Notes under the pieces: generated by a model
What the model saw: the letters and a program-made list of their open reading frames with translations, nothing else
Database searches by the model: none
Told to the model about the DNA's origin: nothing
Shown here: in pieces, positions 25,597 to 38,135 of the stretch
How positions within the stretch are numbered: position 1 is the first letter of the stretch
How the letters are laid out: every line of letters starts with the position of its first letter
Position numbers and translations under genes: made by a program
Assembly (NCBI RefSeq): GCF_003254395.2
Contig: NC_037638.1
Span: 1,307,001 to 1,371,000 of the forward strand
Direction of reading: 5' to 3'
DNA: 64,000 nucleotides
Source: Apis mellifera
Taxonomy: Eukaryota > Arthropoda > Insecta > Hymenoptera > Apidae

Positions 25597-25800
25597 CGAT
25601 TAACAATATATTGAAATTAATTAATAGCTCATCGGTATACATTCCTTATTACGCGAATTTACAAAGGAAAAGTTGGATGGAGAGAAGAGAGAGAAGAAAA
25701 CGATTAACGATATATTGAAATTAATTAATTAATAGCTCGCCGGTATATATCCCTTTTCGCGCGAATTTGCGGAGAAAAAATTGGACGAGGGGGAGGAGGA
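25597..25800. repeat. Two-copy direct repeat, unit 104 bp
   Basis: CGATTAACRATATATTGAAA begins at 25597 and 25701. Both copies continue through TTAATAGCTCRYCGGTATA and a CGCGAATTTRC segment. The second copy runs into a GGA-rich purine tract. Confidence 0.85.
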
Positions 25801-26560
25801 GGAGGAGGAAAAGAGGGAGAGGGAAGAAAAAAGGAATCGTAGAACGGCGCGTCATCGAGGCTTCGAGAGAGAGTACGAGGCACGGTAGGAAAACCGAGAG
25901 ATATTTATCTGTGCGTGGTTCGACCGGTGTCGAGGCCCTGTCGACCCGTTCAATTTACAACAATTACAAAGCACAATGCAACGAAGCGGCCGCGTTCCGT
26001 TCACCGTTCCGTCGGATATTGGCCTCTTCCATTACGGTAAGAGCGCTTTAATCGTCCAGATTAACCGCAGCTTTTTTTTCAACCGTCCACCGGCTCTCTA
26101 TCACCGCCTTCCTTTGTACGGAAGAAGGAGAGGGAAGGGGAGGGGGAAAAAAATCGATACTCCCGGTACACGCGTTGAACGAGAGCCAATTTTACGGAAC
26201 AATCGTCGGTTGGTAAACCAGTGTTAAAACACATTTTTACCGATCGTGTAAAATAAAACCGGTCCAATGCTACTATTTTAGGAACGTTAAGGTAATTTCC
26301 ACACCGTTAATTAACGCGATTGAAGGAGAAATTAACGTTTGTCGAGCGATTTTCGTTTTATATTTCCAACCAATTAGTCAATTAGTTATAGAAGGCGCTA
26401 TATTTCTTCTCCTGGATCCGCAATTTCCAGAAAGAAAAATTCGTATCGAAATGATAGATAGGCAAAGGATTTCAACGAGTCGAAATGTGAACGAGAATGA
26501 TCGAGCGAGAAAGGAACATTTTCGAAGATTTGGAAATTCGGATCACCCCGTGAATGGAGA
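25801..26560. other. Unique DNA, no gene seen
   Basis: Purine-rich at the start, CpG-rich to about 26200, then AT-rich. No recognised coding sequence. Confidence 0.4.
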
Positions 26561-26870
26561 CGAAATAACGGCGGAAGGTATAATAGGTATATAGGCGAAG
26601 TGCGCTGGTCGCCCAGCCGACAGGTACTTATTGATGGAGATAAGCCGATCGGTGCGTTGTTGCCTCACCGCGGCCGAGGTAAATAAGGAGTGGGCCCAGC
26701 ATGAGGCCCGGCCGATCGTGGCCTGGTCCGCCTAACAGGGGTTAGGTCGCCTCATAATCGTTGCCTCGCCGTGTCGCGATTAAGCAACGCCAATTATCGA
26801 TCGTTGTCGCTTCGCTCGATTAATCAGATTATTCCTCTCGCTCCCCCCTTTTCATCGATTCTCGACTACA
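26561..26870. promoter_or_regulatory. Complex GC-rich island, possible regulatory element
   Basis: A sharply bounded GC-rich segment in AT-rich surroundings, with almost no open frame. It contains the inverted repeat CCTAAC-AGGG-GTTAGG (26731-26746) and repeated CCGATCGG/GCCGATCG motifs. Such gene-free complex islands are often conserved regulatory DNA, but conservation cannot be judged here. Confidence 0.25.
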
Positions 26871-26989
26871 TCGTTACATGAATTTCCTTTTCCCCGATGT
26901 CGATTTCGATCTCTAGTAGAATCTCGAAATTTCCACTCATCTCTCGCCGATCTTTGTTTCGATTCGCGAATTTTAAAATCCGAGCGAAG

Positions 26990-27400
26990 AGTTAGACCGT
27001 GCATTCTATATTTAGGTTATGTAATTTTGATCTCTGAATAAATTCGAATGGAGTCCTTTGGCTTTTGTGAGAATTTGCGAATTTTAAAAAATAAGTAGAC
27101 GAATATTTTATATAGTGCGAATTAAATGGAATCGGTTTGTGAATTTTAGAAAATTTTAAATGAAGAATTAGAATTTTCTATATATAGTTCTTTGTGAGAA
27201 TTTGTGAATTTTAAAAAATAAGTGGACGAATATTGATTTTTATATGGAATTGAACGGAATCGGTTTGTAAATTTTAGAAAGTAAATGAAGAATTAGAGTT
27301 TTCCATATATATAGTTATAATTTTGATATTTTTCGAGCGTGAATTAAAACGAAATTCTTTTCATTTTTGCTGAGAATTTGCGAATTTTAAAAAGTAAGCG
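26990..27400. repeat. Diverged repeat, unit ~127-176 bp, 3 copies
   Basis: GAGAATTTGYGAATTTTAAA starts copies at 27069, 27196 and 27372. Each is followed by AARTAAGTRGACGAATATT or a variant, an AATCGGTTTGTRAATTTTAG segment and TATATATAGTT. Confidence 0.8.
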
Positions 27401-27462
27401 AACTTCGTAAATCTTCTATAATTTTCGTCGGAGTGGTTTTTTTCTGCGAATTTTCTTCCCCT

Positions 27463-27488
27463 TATATATATATATATATATATATATA
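27463..27488. repeat. (TA)n microsatellite
   Basis: About twelve TA units. Confidence 0.95.
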
Positions 27489-27801
27489 CTTATATACTCG
27501 ATCGAACGGAGGGGAAGGGACTCGAATAAGTATTGATTTTCCTTTTCGTGTAATTTTCACTCGTTTGCGGTCGCGAGCGGTGTGAAATTTCGTGAAGTTC
27601 GAACGGGTATCGGGTTTCTTATTAAGTTTCACTCGGACGCGATCGTGACAGGTTTGGATTACGTTAGAGTTCGTGAAGTTTAACGCAAAGTATCGAGTTT
27701 CTCTTATATAGTACAAGTTAAAGCGGGCCGAATTTTCGTTTCCAGTTTTTCGTTTTTTTTTTTCCATTCCAACTCGCACACAATAATACGTTGAATCCAG
27801 G

Positions 27802-27802
<1 letters not shown>

Positions 27803-27855
<53 letters not shown>

Positions 27856-27869
27856 CGCACGCACGCACG

Positions 27870-27965
<96 letters not shown>
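27803..27965. repeat. Compound (CA)n-(GA)n microsatellite, ~160 bp
   Basis: An AC run with a few GCAC interruptions (27803-27874) changes directly into an uninterrupted GA run of about 45 units (27875-27965). It is the longest dinucleotide tract in the window. Alternating CA favours Z-DNA and long GA tracts favour triplex DNA in general. Confidence 0.97.
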
Positions 27966-27968
<3 letters not shown>

Positions 27969-29269
27969 ACCTCTTCATTTTCCCCCCCCTTTTTTTTTTT
28001 TCAAAACAATTCGATCGCAAATCTTACACCACCCCGAGGATAATTGTTGCGTTGAGATAAGAACGATTTGTTCCACTCGGGGATTACGATTACGGGATTA
28101 CGGGCAAGCTGCACAATGTTGTATGCAAATGGCGGACGCGAACGCGTTTCTTTTCTCTTCTTTTCCTTTTTTTTCCCCCCCCTCCGGATCATTGGTTACA
28201 TCGTGTAAGCTCTTGATTGAACGTCGCCAACGACGCTCGCTCAGATCTTATCTCGGCCCCGAAGATAATGGCGCGCTTTCGATCATACGACACTTAGCTG
28301 GCTGGCTGGCTGGCTTGCTAGCTTTTGTATTCAATCCTCTCGAGATCTCTCATTCCTTTCCCCTCGACCGACCAATTAGATCATCGGCCGGTAGTCGAGG
28401 TCTCCGCGTTCTATTGCTCGCTGAATTCTGAATTATGGCGAGATAACGGGGAAAAAAAAAAAAGAAAGGAAAGGGAAGGGAAGAAGAAGAGAATGAAAAT
28501 GTTAACGAGTTTTACACGCTCGTGTGGATTCGTGATGGGATTGGATGGATGGCGCAGCTTCTCTATGGATATCGGGAGATAAGATCGAGTATTCTTATCC
28601 CCTCGGAATGATCCGAGAATTTTTCAAAAAGATACGATACGAAGGAAGGAAAGGAGGGATGATATTATTCAGAAGCATTTGGAATAATTGTATATTCTTT
28701 ACACGTGATAATAATGATAATAATCGAGGATTGTTTAACAAGTTTGAGAAAAACTTAGTTATAATCTTTGGATGACTTTGTTCGACTGCGATTCGGATCG
28801 AGACACGGATTCGCATATTCTTTGAACATTTCACCAGGTGTCGCGCCCGTGAAATCTTCGAACGAGGCGAAAAAAATCGAGACAATATCACAATTTACAG
28901 TAATAACAGTTCGGTCGCTTGAGGGGAAAAGAAAAAGAAACAGGCGGCAACCACCTTCGTGTTATTCGTATTCAAATGTCGCGCGTATTTCACAGTCTGT
29001 TCGCGTGAACTTGAATTAAACGATTCACTCTCGAGAGGTGGTCACGGTCTATTTCGATCCGCACGGAAAATCTAGCTAAGCTTGGTAAATTTTGTTCGTG
29101 ACGCGACCGGGGATGGTGTTTTATATTGCCTTACATCGTGGAACGCTCTCGTAAAAACGCACGGCAACAGGGCATACTTCTTTGCGCGTTTTATACAAGA
29201 AGAAAGAATATAATACGGTGATCAGAGTTGGGCAGAGTTTCGTATAGGAATGTTTATCTATCCAAATTT
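27966..29269. other. Unique DNA, no gene recognised
   Basis: Moderate CpG content, a (CTGG)n run near 28300-28315, and short frames without domains. The block ends at the sharp edge of the G-poor array. Confidence 0.45.
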
Positions 29270-31540
29270 CTTTTCTTCTTGAAAGTCAAAAGATGATATG
29301 TTTTGATGAACTATTTTGTACTATTCGAATCAATTTTGTAAAATATAACACACTTTTTCTTTCATTTCTTTCTACTTTTTTTAAATTTCAAATCCTAAAA
29401 ATAAATATACACTTTCCAAACTTATTCGGTATAATTATACATATATTGAGTTAAAAGGCATTTGAAATTTCAAAAATAAATATTTATAATTATTCTAAAA
29501 TTTCTTTAAAACAGTCATACTTCTTCTTCTTTAATTTCCAATTTTTCTTAAGCTTCAAATTCCAAATCACAAAAATAAATATTCATAATCATACATATTC
29601 TCCAAATTTTAATATAAATTTTAATATAAACTCAGAAGGTATTCACAAAACTTTATACAAAATATTTCATCTTCCATTTCTATTTTCTTTAAACTTCAAA
29701 TCTCAAATCTCAAACATTCATACACTTTTCAAACTTTTTCACTACAATCATATTTATTAAGTCAAAAGACATTTCAAATTTTAAAAATATTCATTATCCT
29801 TTCCAAACTTCTTCTACATATTCTTCTTTTATATATCTTTTCCAATATAATCATACTTATTAACTCAAAAGACATTTCAAATCTCAAAAATATTCATTAT
29901 TCTTTCCAAACTTCTTCCATATATTTTTCTTCTATATATCTTTTCCAATATAATTATACTTATTAGCCAAAAGGCATTTCAAATCTCAAAAATATTCATC
30001 ACCATACATCACCTTTCTAAATTTTTTAATATAATGCAATCATTATACAACCATTAAATCACAAAACATTCACAAAACTTTATACTTCTTTTTCAATTCT
30101 CTTTAAACTTCAAATCTCAAAAATAAATATTTATCATCATATATATCCTTTCCAAACTTCTATAATACAATCATTATACAATTATTAAATCAAAAAACAT
30201 TCACAAAGCTTATATAAAATACTTCATCTTTTACCTCTACTTTCTTTAAATTTCAAATCTCAAAAATAAATATTTATCACCATATATATCCTTTCCAAAC
30301 TTCTCTAAGAGAATCATTATACAACTATTAAATTAGAAAACATTCATAATGCTTTACACAAAATACTTCTTTCTCCTTCATTTCCAATTCTTTTTAAACT
30401 TCAAATCTCAAATCTGAAAAATAAATATTCATCATCATATATATCCTTTTCAAACTTTTTCAATATAAACATTATAAAATAAATATTCATCATCATACAT
30501 ACTCTTTCCAAACTTCTATAACACATTCACAAAGCTTATATGAAACTTCATTTTTCATTTCTACTTTCTTTAAACTTCAAATCTCAAATCTCAAAAATAA
30601 ATATTCATCATTATGTATGCCTTTTTCAAACTTCTTTAATACAATTATTATATAACTATTAAATCAGAAAACATTCACAAAACTTTATACTTCTTTCTCC
30701 TTCATTTCCAATTCTCTTTAAACTTCAAATCTTAAATCTCAAAAATAAATATTCATAACCATACTTACTCTTTCCAAATTTTAACATAAAGTCAGAAGAT
30801 ATTCATAAAACTTTATACAAAATACTTCATCTTTCACCTCTACTTTCTTTAAACTGCAAATCTCAAAAATAAATATACATCATCATATATATCTTTTCCA
30901 AACTTTTTCAATATAAGCATTATGAAATAAATATTCGTTATCATACATACCCTTTCCAAACTTTTATAATACAATCATTATAGAATCATTAAATCAAAAA
31001 ACATTCACAAAGCTTATATAAAATACTTCATCTTTCATCTTTACTTTCTTTAAATCTCAAACCTCAAAAATAAATATTCATCATCATATATACCCTTTCC
31101 AAACTTCTCTAATACAATCATTATACAACCATCAAATCAGAAAACACAAATACTTTACACGAAATACTTTTTCCTTCTTCACTTCCAATTTTCTTTAAAC
31201 TTCAAATCTTAAATCTCAAAAATAAATATTCATAACCATACTTACTCTTTCCAAATTTTAACATAAAGTCAGAAGATATTCATAAAACTTTATACAAAAT
31301 ACTTCATCTTTCACCTCTATTTTCTTTAAACTGCAAACCTCAAAAATAAATATTCATCATCATATATACCCTTTCCAAACTTTTCTAATTCAATCATTAT
31401 GCAACCATCAAGTCAGAAAATATTCACAAAGCTTTACACAAAATACTTCTTTCTCCTTCACTTCCAATTCTCTTCAAATCTCGAATTTCAAAAATAAATA
31501 TTCATCACATCCTTTCCAAACTCTTCCTTCCCTGCTTCAA
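29270..31540. repeat. Long G-poor minisatellite, unit ~90-150 bp
   Basis: TCAAAAATAAATATTCATCA and variants recur roughly every 130-150 bp from about 30110 to 31500. A shorter ~90 bp variant (CAAAAGACATTTCAAATCTC) runs at about 29760-29980. A 180 bp block at 30713 is nearly repeated 477 bp later, at about 31190, which shows higher-order structure. G is almost absent from the + strand: 29701-29760, 29881-29940, 30121-30180 and 30241-30300 have none. Confidence 0.93.
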
Positions 31541-32640
31541 TTCCCTTCCTTCAAAAGTTTCAAATTTCTCAAAGTTTAAACCGAAATGAAACTTCCAACC
31601 GAATTCCCGATCGAGAAGGGTTTCGCAAAGAACCGTGCAACAAATTCCTGGAGAGCCTGGTCGCCGAGGTGACCGGTCGCGCGTTTCGTTCCGGGCTCCG
31701 CCCGATCTACGCTCAACCCGCGATTATCGATGGAATCTCGGGTAAACGGCGATCCCTGGACGCGCAACAGCGCCACCACCGTCCATCCTCTCTCCTGCTA
31801 CACGTACCGTCTTAATGAACGACGTCGAAACGTTTCGACACGTTCAAATTGCTCGTTGCATCCGCTATCTTCTCTCTTCTCCCTCTCTCTCTCTCTCTCC
31901 CCTTTCCTTTCTTTCCACATATATAATATATATATACGACGACCGATCTCTTACCTCGACGTAACAAACAGCTTCACGGCTAATCGTATAATTTCGTCCT
32001 TATCCTCTATCAATTTGCCTCGCGCGTACCCCTCGCCCCTCGCGTACTTCCTCCTTCCTTAAATTGCAACCTGCTCGCGCGTTCTTGCCCCAATTCCCCC
32101 GCAAATTGTCGTTCCGCCTTCTCGCAAGTTGTTGGCCGTTGATAAGCCAACATAACGCCGATTCCGAGAAAGGTGGGGTCGGTCTCGGTGGAAAGCTTGT
32201 TGTTGAAAATGAATGTTGCGCAGTTGGAACTGCTCACTCGCGCGCATATTGGGGATATTTTATTTACAGGCTGGATTTAACGCAACACGACTAATTAGAG
32301 TTATAGGTTAGGTTATCGAGATTATTAATTTTAAAAGATTGCTTTTTTTTTTTTTTTCTTTTCCTTTCCTTTATATCGCGATAGGGATATAAAATATACA
32401 CGGGAGATACTTTATTTTCCAATTCAACTAATTTCGTGCTAATTAGTAGTACATCGTACGATGGAAGGGGGGGAAATTAAATTTACATTTCTCGTATTAC
32501 ATTCTGTGTATCTCTGGAACACTATCAATTTGATAGATTGGGAATAATTCGAGAATAAATTATTCCCGATATTTTATTTGTTTTTTTTATTTTATTCCAC
32601 TTTTCCATCCTTTTCGTTCGTATAATATCAAATCAAATTA
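31541..32640. other. Unique DNA with a CpG-rich start
   Basis: CpG-rich at about 31600-32280, a (CT)n near 31880-31900 and a T run near 32345-32360. Overlapping frames on both strands (up to 110 codons) are not recognisable. Confidence 0.45.
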
Positions 32641-32930
32641 GATCCGTACAACGACGCCACACCCTATTTCTCCATTTTTAACTTTGTAGGAAGGAAACGA
32701 ACCGGAATGTTCCTTACCAGAGTGGGGAGGGGAAGCAGGATACACCCCTGGTAACCCCTGGCTGTCGTTAAGGGTGGCTGAAAAGGGGTTGGGCATAGGC
32801 CCATTAACCATCCAATCCTGGAAGAGGCAACAGTTCCAAGGATCCCCTCTGTCCCCTATTCCAAACAAATCCAACCATCCTATCGTATGTTCCCAAACCG
32901 AGAATCGTATCGAATTCAAGAATCTCATTC
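32641..32930. other. Isolated GC-rich insert-like segment
   Basis: A ~240 bp GC-rich stretch lies between very AT-rich flanks and, unlike other islands here, is not CpG-rich. It has CCCCTGGTAACCCCTGGCTG near 32745 and a near-palindrome GGGCATAGGCCC near 32791. The minus strand stays open for 96 codons (32638-32928) with a Gly/Pro/Ser-rich peptide including GVYPASPPHSGKEHSGSF. It could be part of a dispersed repeat or an unrecognised exon; I cannot tell. Confidence 0.35.
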
Positions 32931-35257
32931 AAGAAAATTATTTCGTATAAACGATTCGTAGATATTAATAAGTTCGAATAACATTTAATTTCTAAATTTA
33001 TAATTTTATTGCAACAAAAAAAATCATATAACGTTAGTTCGCTCATTTTCGAGATACTTTAAAATTATTAAATAAATTTTAATCAACCCTGATACAAAAA
33101 CTAATTCTACTTTTTTTTATTTCGCATTTACATTGCTTTTAATTATATATAAATTGTTTCAAAAATAATTTTTTTCAAATACAGGAAGATTCTCGACAAT
33201 TGTATTAATTTATTACAAATAATTGGAAATATATGGAAGGCTGTTCTCGATTCGAAACAGTATTTATTATCTTGTTATTATTCCATCCGAGAGAGAGCTG
33301 TTCCCTTACTTATTTATTCGTCGATCACCGATCAAAATCGATTAGAAACAGCTTCGATCACCTGCCCCAATCGTAACTGCATATCGTATTATTAGTGCGC
33401 CTCTGTGCAACGCTTGGCTACCTCGGTGAGGTAAACAGTTTCACGCAGTAATGACGTAATGAACTTCTATCAATTTACTTCGACCGAGATCCCATTTCTC
33501 TCCTTCCGCTTCTTTTATTTACCTCGATCGGTAACCACCTACCAATTATTATCCTGTCGTGTTGCAAGATTGCGACTGAATGGCAACCATCTATGAAGAA
33601 TCCGTTCTGAACTCGATTCCATCCTCGTCCCAATCAACAAAAAAAGGTGGAATATTTTTTTTTTCCAAAAATCGATGCTATTAAATCTCGTTATCGATCA
33701 ATGATAAGTGACGAATTTGTTCTCTCGGTCGATAATCTTCGACTCCAATTCTCCAATGACACTTTAATCCGAGAGATTCGAAAAAATTTTACAGAGAAAT
33801 TGAGATTTGGAAAAGGAGTTTTTGAGTATGTAGGATAAGAGGGAGGAAGAGAGGGGTTGGAATTTTATTTAAGGTCAAGAGGAAGAAGCAGAAAGGCTAG
33901 TTCGATTGGGGAGGCACGTAAGACGTGTACAACGCGTTGCATGGATCCCCCTATCTTCGCAGCTGCATCTAGAAACTTAATGCACTCGTGTCACGCGTAA
34001 TGGCGCCCGGGATTTTCTATTAATTTGCTCACGCGAGCTTCTTTCTTTTTTTTTTCCTTTCGAACAGGTAACAGGCATCGTGGATAAAAGGATCATTTAT
34101 TTTCTTCGAGATTTACAAAATTTAAAAATATAATAGAAGTTAGAAAAATAGTAGGTAAAAATTTATTATTGAATGGATGAAACGAAAGATGGAAGAATTT
34201 GAAATTCGACGTGGCAGAATGCCACCGCGCATAATCTGCTCGACTCGTTATTTTCATTGTGCGCAATTTATCCAAGCATCAAATTACTTTAAACGCGTTA
34301 TATCCGCGTGATATTTCATCCACCGGATCATCAATAATTCTTTCGAGTAGTTTATACACACGTGTTATAAACCTCTCGTATCGCGCCCGTTTAACAGGGA
34401 AATATCCGAGTAAATGAGAATTATCACGAGCGTGATGTATCAACTTTATTCACACGTCCATTCGTTCCATCGTGTAATCTGTTTCGATCAATTTTCCACG
34501 AACCTACGGCACGTCTGGAAACCTATCGTTCAAACCTATTCCTTGCCTATTACGTATAAATATAAGTAGCAAAATAATTAACGTGTCTTGTCATTGATAA
34601 AAATAATAATCGATCATACGCTCGGATACGTAATTCCAGTATCAACGTCAACGATCCTGACATTGGCCGGATATATCTCGTCTCATTACTTTTCAATTTC
34701 TCATTTGCCGGCCGGATGTCGGTCGGACGGTGTCTAATCGGAACGGATGTTTCCACGTTTCGAGTTGTTATTTTGTCGAGAAGAAGGAAGAAGGAAGAAA
34801 GGAGAGATTGATGATAGTTGGAAAGGGAGAAAATTATTTTTGATTGGAATTTTTCTCCTCTCCTTCCCTTTTTTCCTAGAAAAAACCAGTTCTAAACTAT
34901 TAGTCATCTAGCTCTATAGAAATATTTGGTCGGTCTTATCAATGCGGATCGCGAATTGATTCGATCGACCTACTTACGTCCGTGTATATTTTCCTATCTG
35001 GTTAACGCAAGTGGAAAAATATCGGGGAATATAAATTATTTTCATTATTTACAATACGTTATCGATCGCCTTCGTTTTCTCTATACGCGCGCAAATATCT
35101 GTCAGGATTGATTTTACAAAAGAGGAAAAAAAAAAAAAATGGATAATTTAACACGTAAAATTTGAATGGAGAACGTTCGTGAGAAACGAGAAAATAGAAT
35201 GTGATCGATAGCGATCTGGATTAATTCTAGTGACGAAAATTCATCAATGTCCGAATA
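32931..35257. other. Unique AT-rich DNA, no gene seen
   Basis: Mostly stop-rich. No repeats, RNA genes or transposon ends recognised. Confidence 0.45.
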
Positions 35258-35911
35258 TCAGGTAGCGAAAGGGGAGAAAAAAATCGGGCGCGATAAATTG
35301 TTACGATATTTCATTTTACGTTGCACGCCGTGAAAGAAGCTTAAATCGTATATAATTATCGAAACGTATCGTACGATACAAACCGCGAGGAATTCGATCT
35401 CGTTGGCGCAAATACGATCATTATGGAATCGCGTAATAACGTATCGAATACGGATATTAAGCGACATTATACCGTCTAACATTCGACGGGAAAAGTAATA
35501 ATTCCTCGTTGTGTGGTCCATCGTGGTGATTTTAAAATGGCGTAGAAAAACAAGTCGAGCTACGTTGTGTATTGAAATAACAAGGCTGGGGGGAGAAAAA
35601 AAACGGAATGAAACGAAGCAAAAAACGAATCGTTGAGTGACCGACCCGTGAAAAATGCTGTTGGATTGTGTTTCTTTTTTTTCCCTCCTTTTACGAATAT
35701 ACGTCGTAACGTATTTTTTTTTCCACGCATTAATGTACGATAATGAAAAAGCATTCGTGCGTTTCTTTGAAACGCGTGTAGACAAGTGAGAATCTATCAC
35801 CACGAACGAATTATTTATTTCCGCAATATTGGTCGAGTTATTCGAGTCGATTATTTCAAAAACAACTTTTGCTCGAAAGAATTTTATCGCTGGATTTCGA
35901 ATAGGATTCAT
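35258..35911 (-). other. Longest non-repeat open frame (217 codons), coding status doubtful
   Basis: This minus-strand frame runs 217 codons from an ATG with no tandem repeat beneath it, which is unusual for this base composition. The predicted peptide has a Phe/Ser-rich low-complexity stretch in the middle (FVFCFVSFRFF), many basic residues, no signal peptide and no domain I recognise. There is no clear TATA box or polyadenylation context. It may be a chance frame, a lineage-specific gene or a decayed gene. Confidence 0.15.
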
Positions 35912-35984
35912 AAAAATTCAATGAACAATAAGAACAATGCACAAACAAAATCGCACTTGTAATATTTCTTGTCGCGACAATACA

Positions 35985-36560
35985 TAACCTCATCAACGAT
36001 ATTTCTCACTTGTTCGAACTGTAGAATCCATTCTCACTTCTAAGAGTTAAGAATTTCAAGATTCAATTTTAATTTTTGTTAAGTCTCCAATTTGATAAAA
36101 TTTAATCGAAACAATACTAATTAAATACTTATATTGTATCATTACGATGCAAAAATAATGCAATGTCTTCGAACAAAATCGTCGCTGCTCAAGATCGCAA
36201 CAATACCAATTCTAACCTCGTCGATCTTCTCTCGTTTATTCAAATAGCGCTCTTGTCAGTTCTAAAACAGTATTCGCACAAATTTAATCGACAATATTTA
36301 CACAATCGCACGATCACCATTCTTTAAAATCGCAACAACAACGCCAATCCTAACCTCGATATTCTCTCACCTGTTCGAATTGTGCTCTTGTCGATTCTAC
36401 GAAACACTATTCACAAAAATTTTATTCGACAGCGATTAAACGTTCATAACCTCTATAACGACAGAATACAAGAATACGAATGAAATATCTCGAAACGAAA
36501 TCGCACGGACGCCACTCTTTAAAATCACAACAACAACAACAACAATAGCCACATCCTCGA
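35985..36560. repeat. Diverged repeat, unit ~135-220 bp, 3 copies
   Basis: A block of the form CTAACCTCG-TCTCTC, then TTCRAATTGYGCTCTTGTC, then a CAAAATTTNATTCGACA-like segment occurs at about 36213 and 36350. Diverged versions lie near 35989 and at the end (36554). Short ACA runs are present at 36528-36545. Confidence 0.65.
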
Positions 36561-37897
36561 CCTTAACCAGAAACGGAATCTGGTTTTAATCGCGAACGAT
36601 GCTCTCGCGTGCCAACACGCAGAAACGTTCGGTCGAAGAGGATCGAAAAATTTTCACGAACTCGACTCGTTGCACGGGATGGTCGCTTGACGACGCTAGG
36701 CGACACTCGTGGGCCGCCGGTGGCTTGCGCAACTCGAACGAACGAGATCGTTGTCGTCTCTCTCTGCTCGAGCGTGGGCGCGCGCGCTTCCGGGACAAAA
36801 ATTCGAGTCGACAGAGCGCGGAAATTGGAACGCGGTGGCCAGGTGTAGAACGAGCCTATTGAAATCGATTGATCGATGTACAACCGGTGATCGGTTATTC
36901 CGCGGTATATCATATCCGAGAAACTGCGAAATTTTTCTCTCTTTACCTTCGAAACATTTATGTGAAATTCTTCCCTTAATAAAAATCTAATCAACGAGTC
37001 GATCGAAAAGTAAATTATTTTTAAACTTTCGAGTCGAATTTTTCTTTCACAAAAGCGAAACACACTTTACAAGTGAAACACGTATCGAATCAAAATATTT
37101 ATACGCATTTATACATTCGTAAGACACGTGAATCGAAACGATCCACTTACGCTTTCGAGGACCCGATTACACCAATATCGAATCGCTCGCGCGAGCAAAT
37201 TCTCCGTGGAGCGAGAATGGTCCGTGTACGGGACATCTGTGTATCGGAGTGGCGAGGCGTGACCGAGGCCGATCTTGTCGGTGAGAGATCCCATGGGCCG
37301 GATCAAGATCGTGCGATCGTGCTTCTCTCCTGTGCGCTAGAAACAGGGGAAGAAGCCGTGGAAGCGGCGAAGGATGGCAAAAAACGATTCTCGGAATGGT
37401 GTTGACACCTACATAACAGGCCGGCACGCAACTGAGAGTTGCGCGCGCCGGTGCAGCGTGTCTCCATTGTCCCCGTGCGCCCGGCTCCTGGAAACCGGCA
37501 ACCGCTTCGCCTCGTCCCGTCCAACGGAAGATCGCGCGAAGGGGAGGATCGCGCGCAACTTTTCTCACGGCCGTGCGCGCCATGCCTTTCCGCGTATATA
37601 CGCGCGTGTATATATATATATATGTAGACACGTATATAGCTCTGATTGATCGGTTAAATATATTTATCTGTCCGGTTACCGCCGAGTCGAGGATAACACG
37701 TGTTATTACGCGGAAAGTGGATAATTGATAAGGGGGAACGAAAACGCGAGGAGCTAATTAAACGCGGGGCTGCGTGAACCGGGAAGCGTGAGCGAGGTCC
37801 AACGGGCGCAGCATCTTCGTTTTCTTTCCCTCGGATAATTAAAAGTGATCGGGCCGTTTTATCGAGTTTTACGCGGGAGAATCGAACGATTCTCGTT
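36561..37897. other. CpG-rich island with long frames on both strands
   Basis: About 36590-36850 and 37200-37600 are strongly CpG-rich. Open frames reach 166 codons (minus, 36563-37063), 154 codons (minus, 37167-37631) and 110 codons (plus, 37073-37405, ending in an acidic TGEEAVEAAKDGKKRF segment). They overlap one another, so at most one could be real. A (TA)n lies at about 37609-37623. This could be a promoter or first-exon region, but no splice pattern proves it. Confidence 0.35.
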
Positions 37898-38135
37898 TTA
37901 AGAGACTATTGATTTTCTCTCTCTGAATTTTTCTCTCGGATATCTTTTTTTCTTCTTTACGCGTGTCAACCGGATACGAATAATTTTGTTGATTAATTTT
38001 TATGTTTTAATTAAGAGACTCGTGGGTATCGATTTTCTCTCCCTGAATTTTTCTCTCGGATATCTTTTTTTCTTTTTTACGCGTGTCAACCGGATACGGA
38101 TAATTTTGTTGATTAATTTTTATTTATGTTTTTAA
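37898..38135. repeat. Two-copy direct repeat, unit ~114 bp
   Basis: GAATTTTTCTCTCGGATATC, TTTACGCGTGTCAACCGGAT and ATTTTGTTGATTAATTTTTA blocks occur twice in the same order with few differences, starting at about 37900 and 38014. It is a recent duplication. Confidence 0.92.

Noticed and set aside
27803..28060. Thr/His and Arg/Glu repeat proteins across the CA/GA tract
   Set aside because: Pure microsatellite translations.
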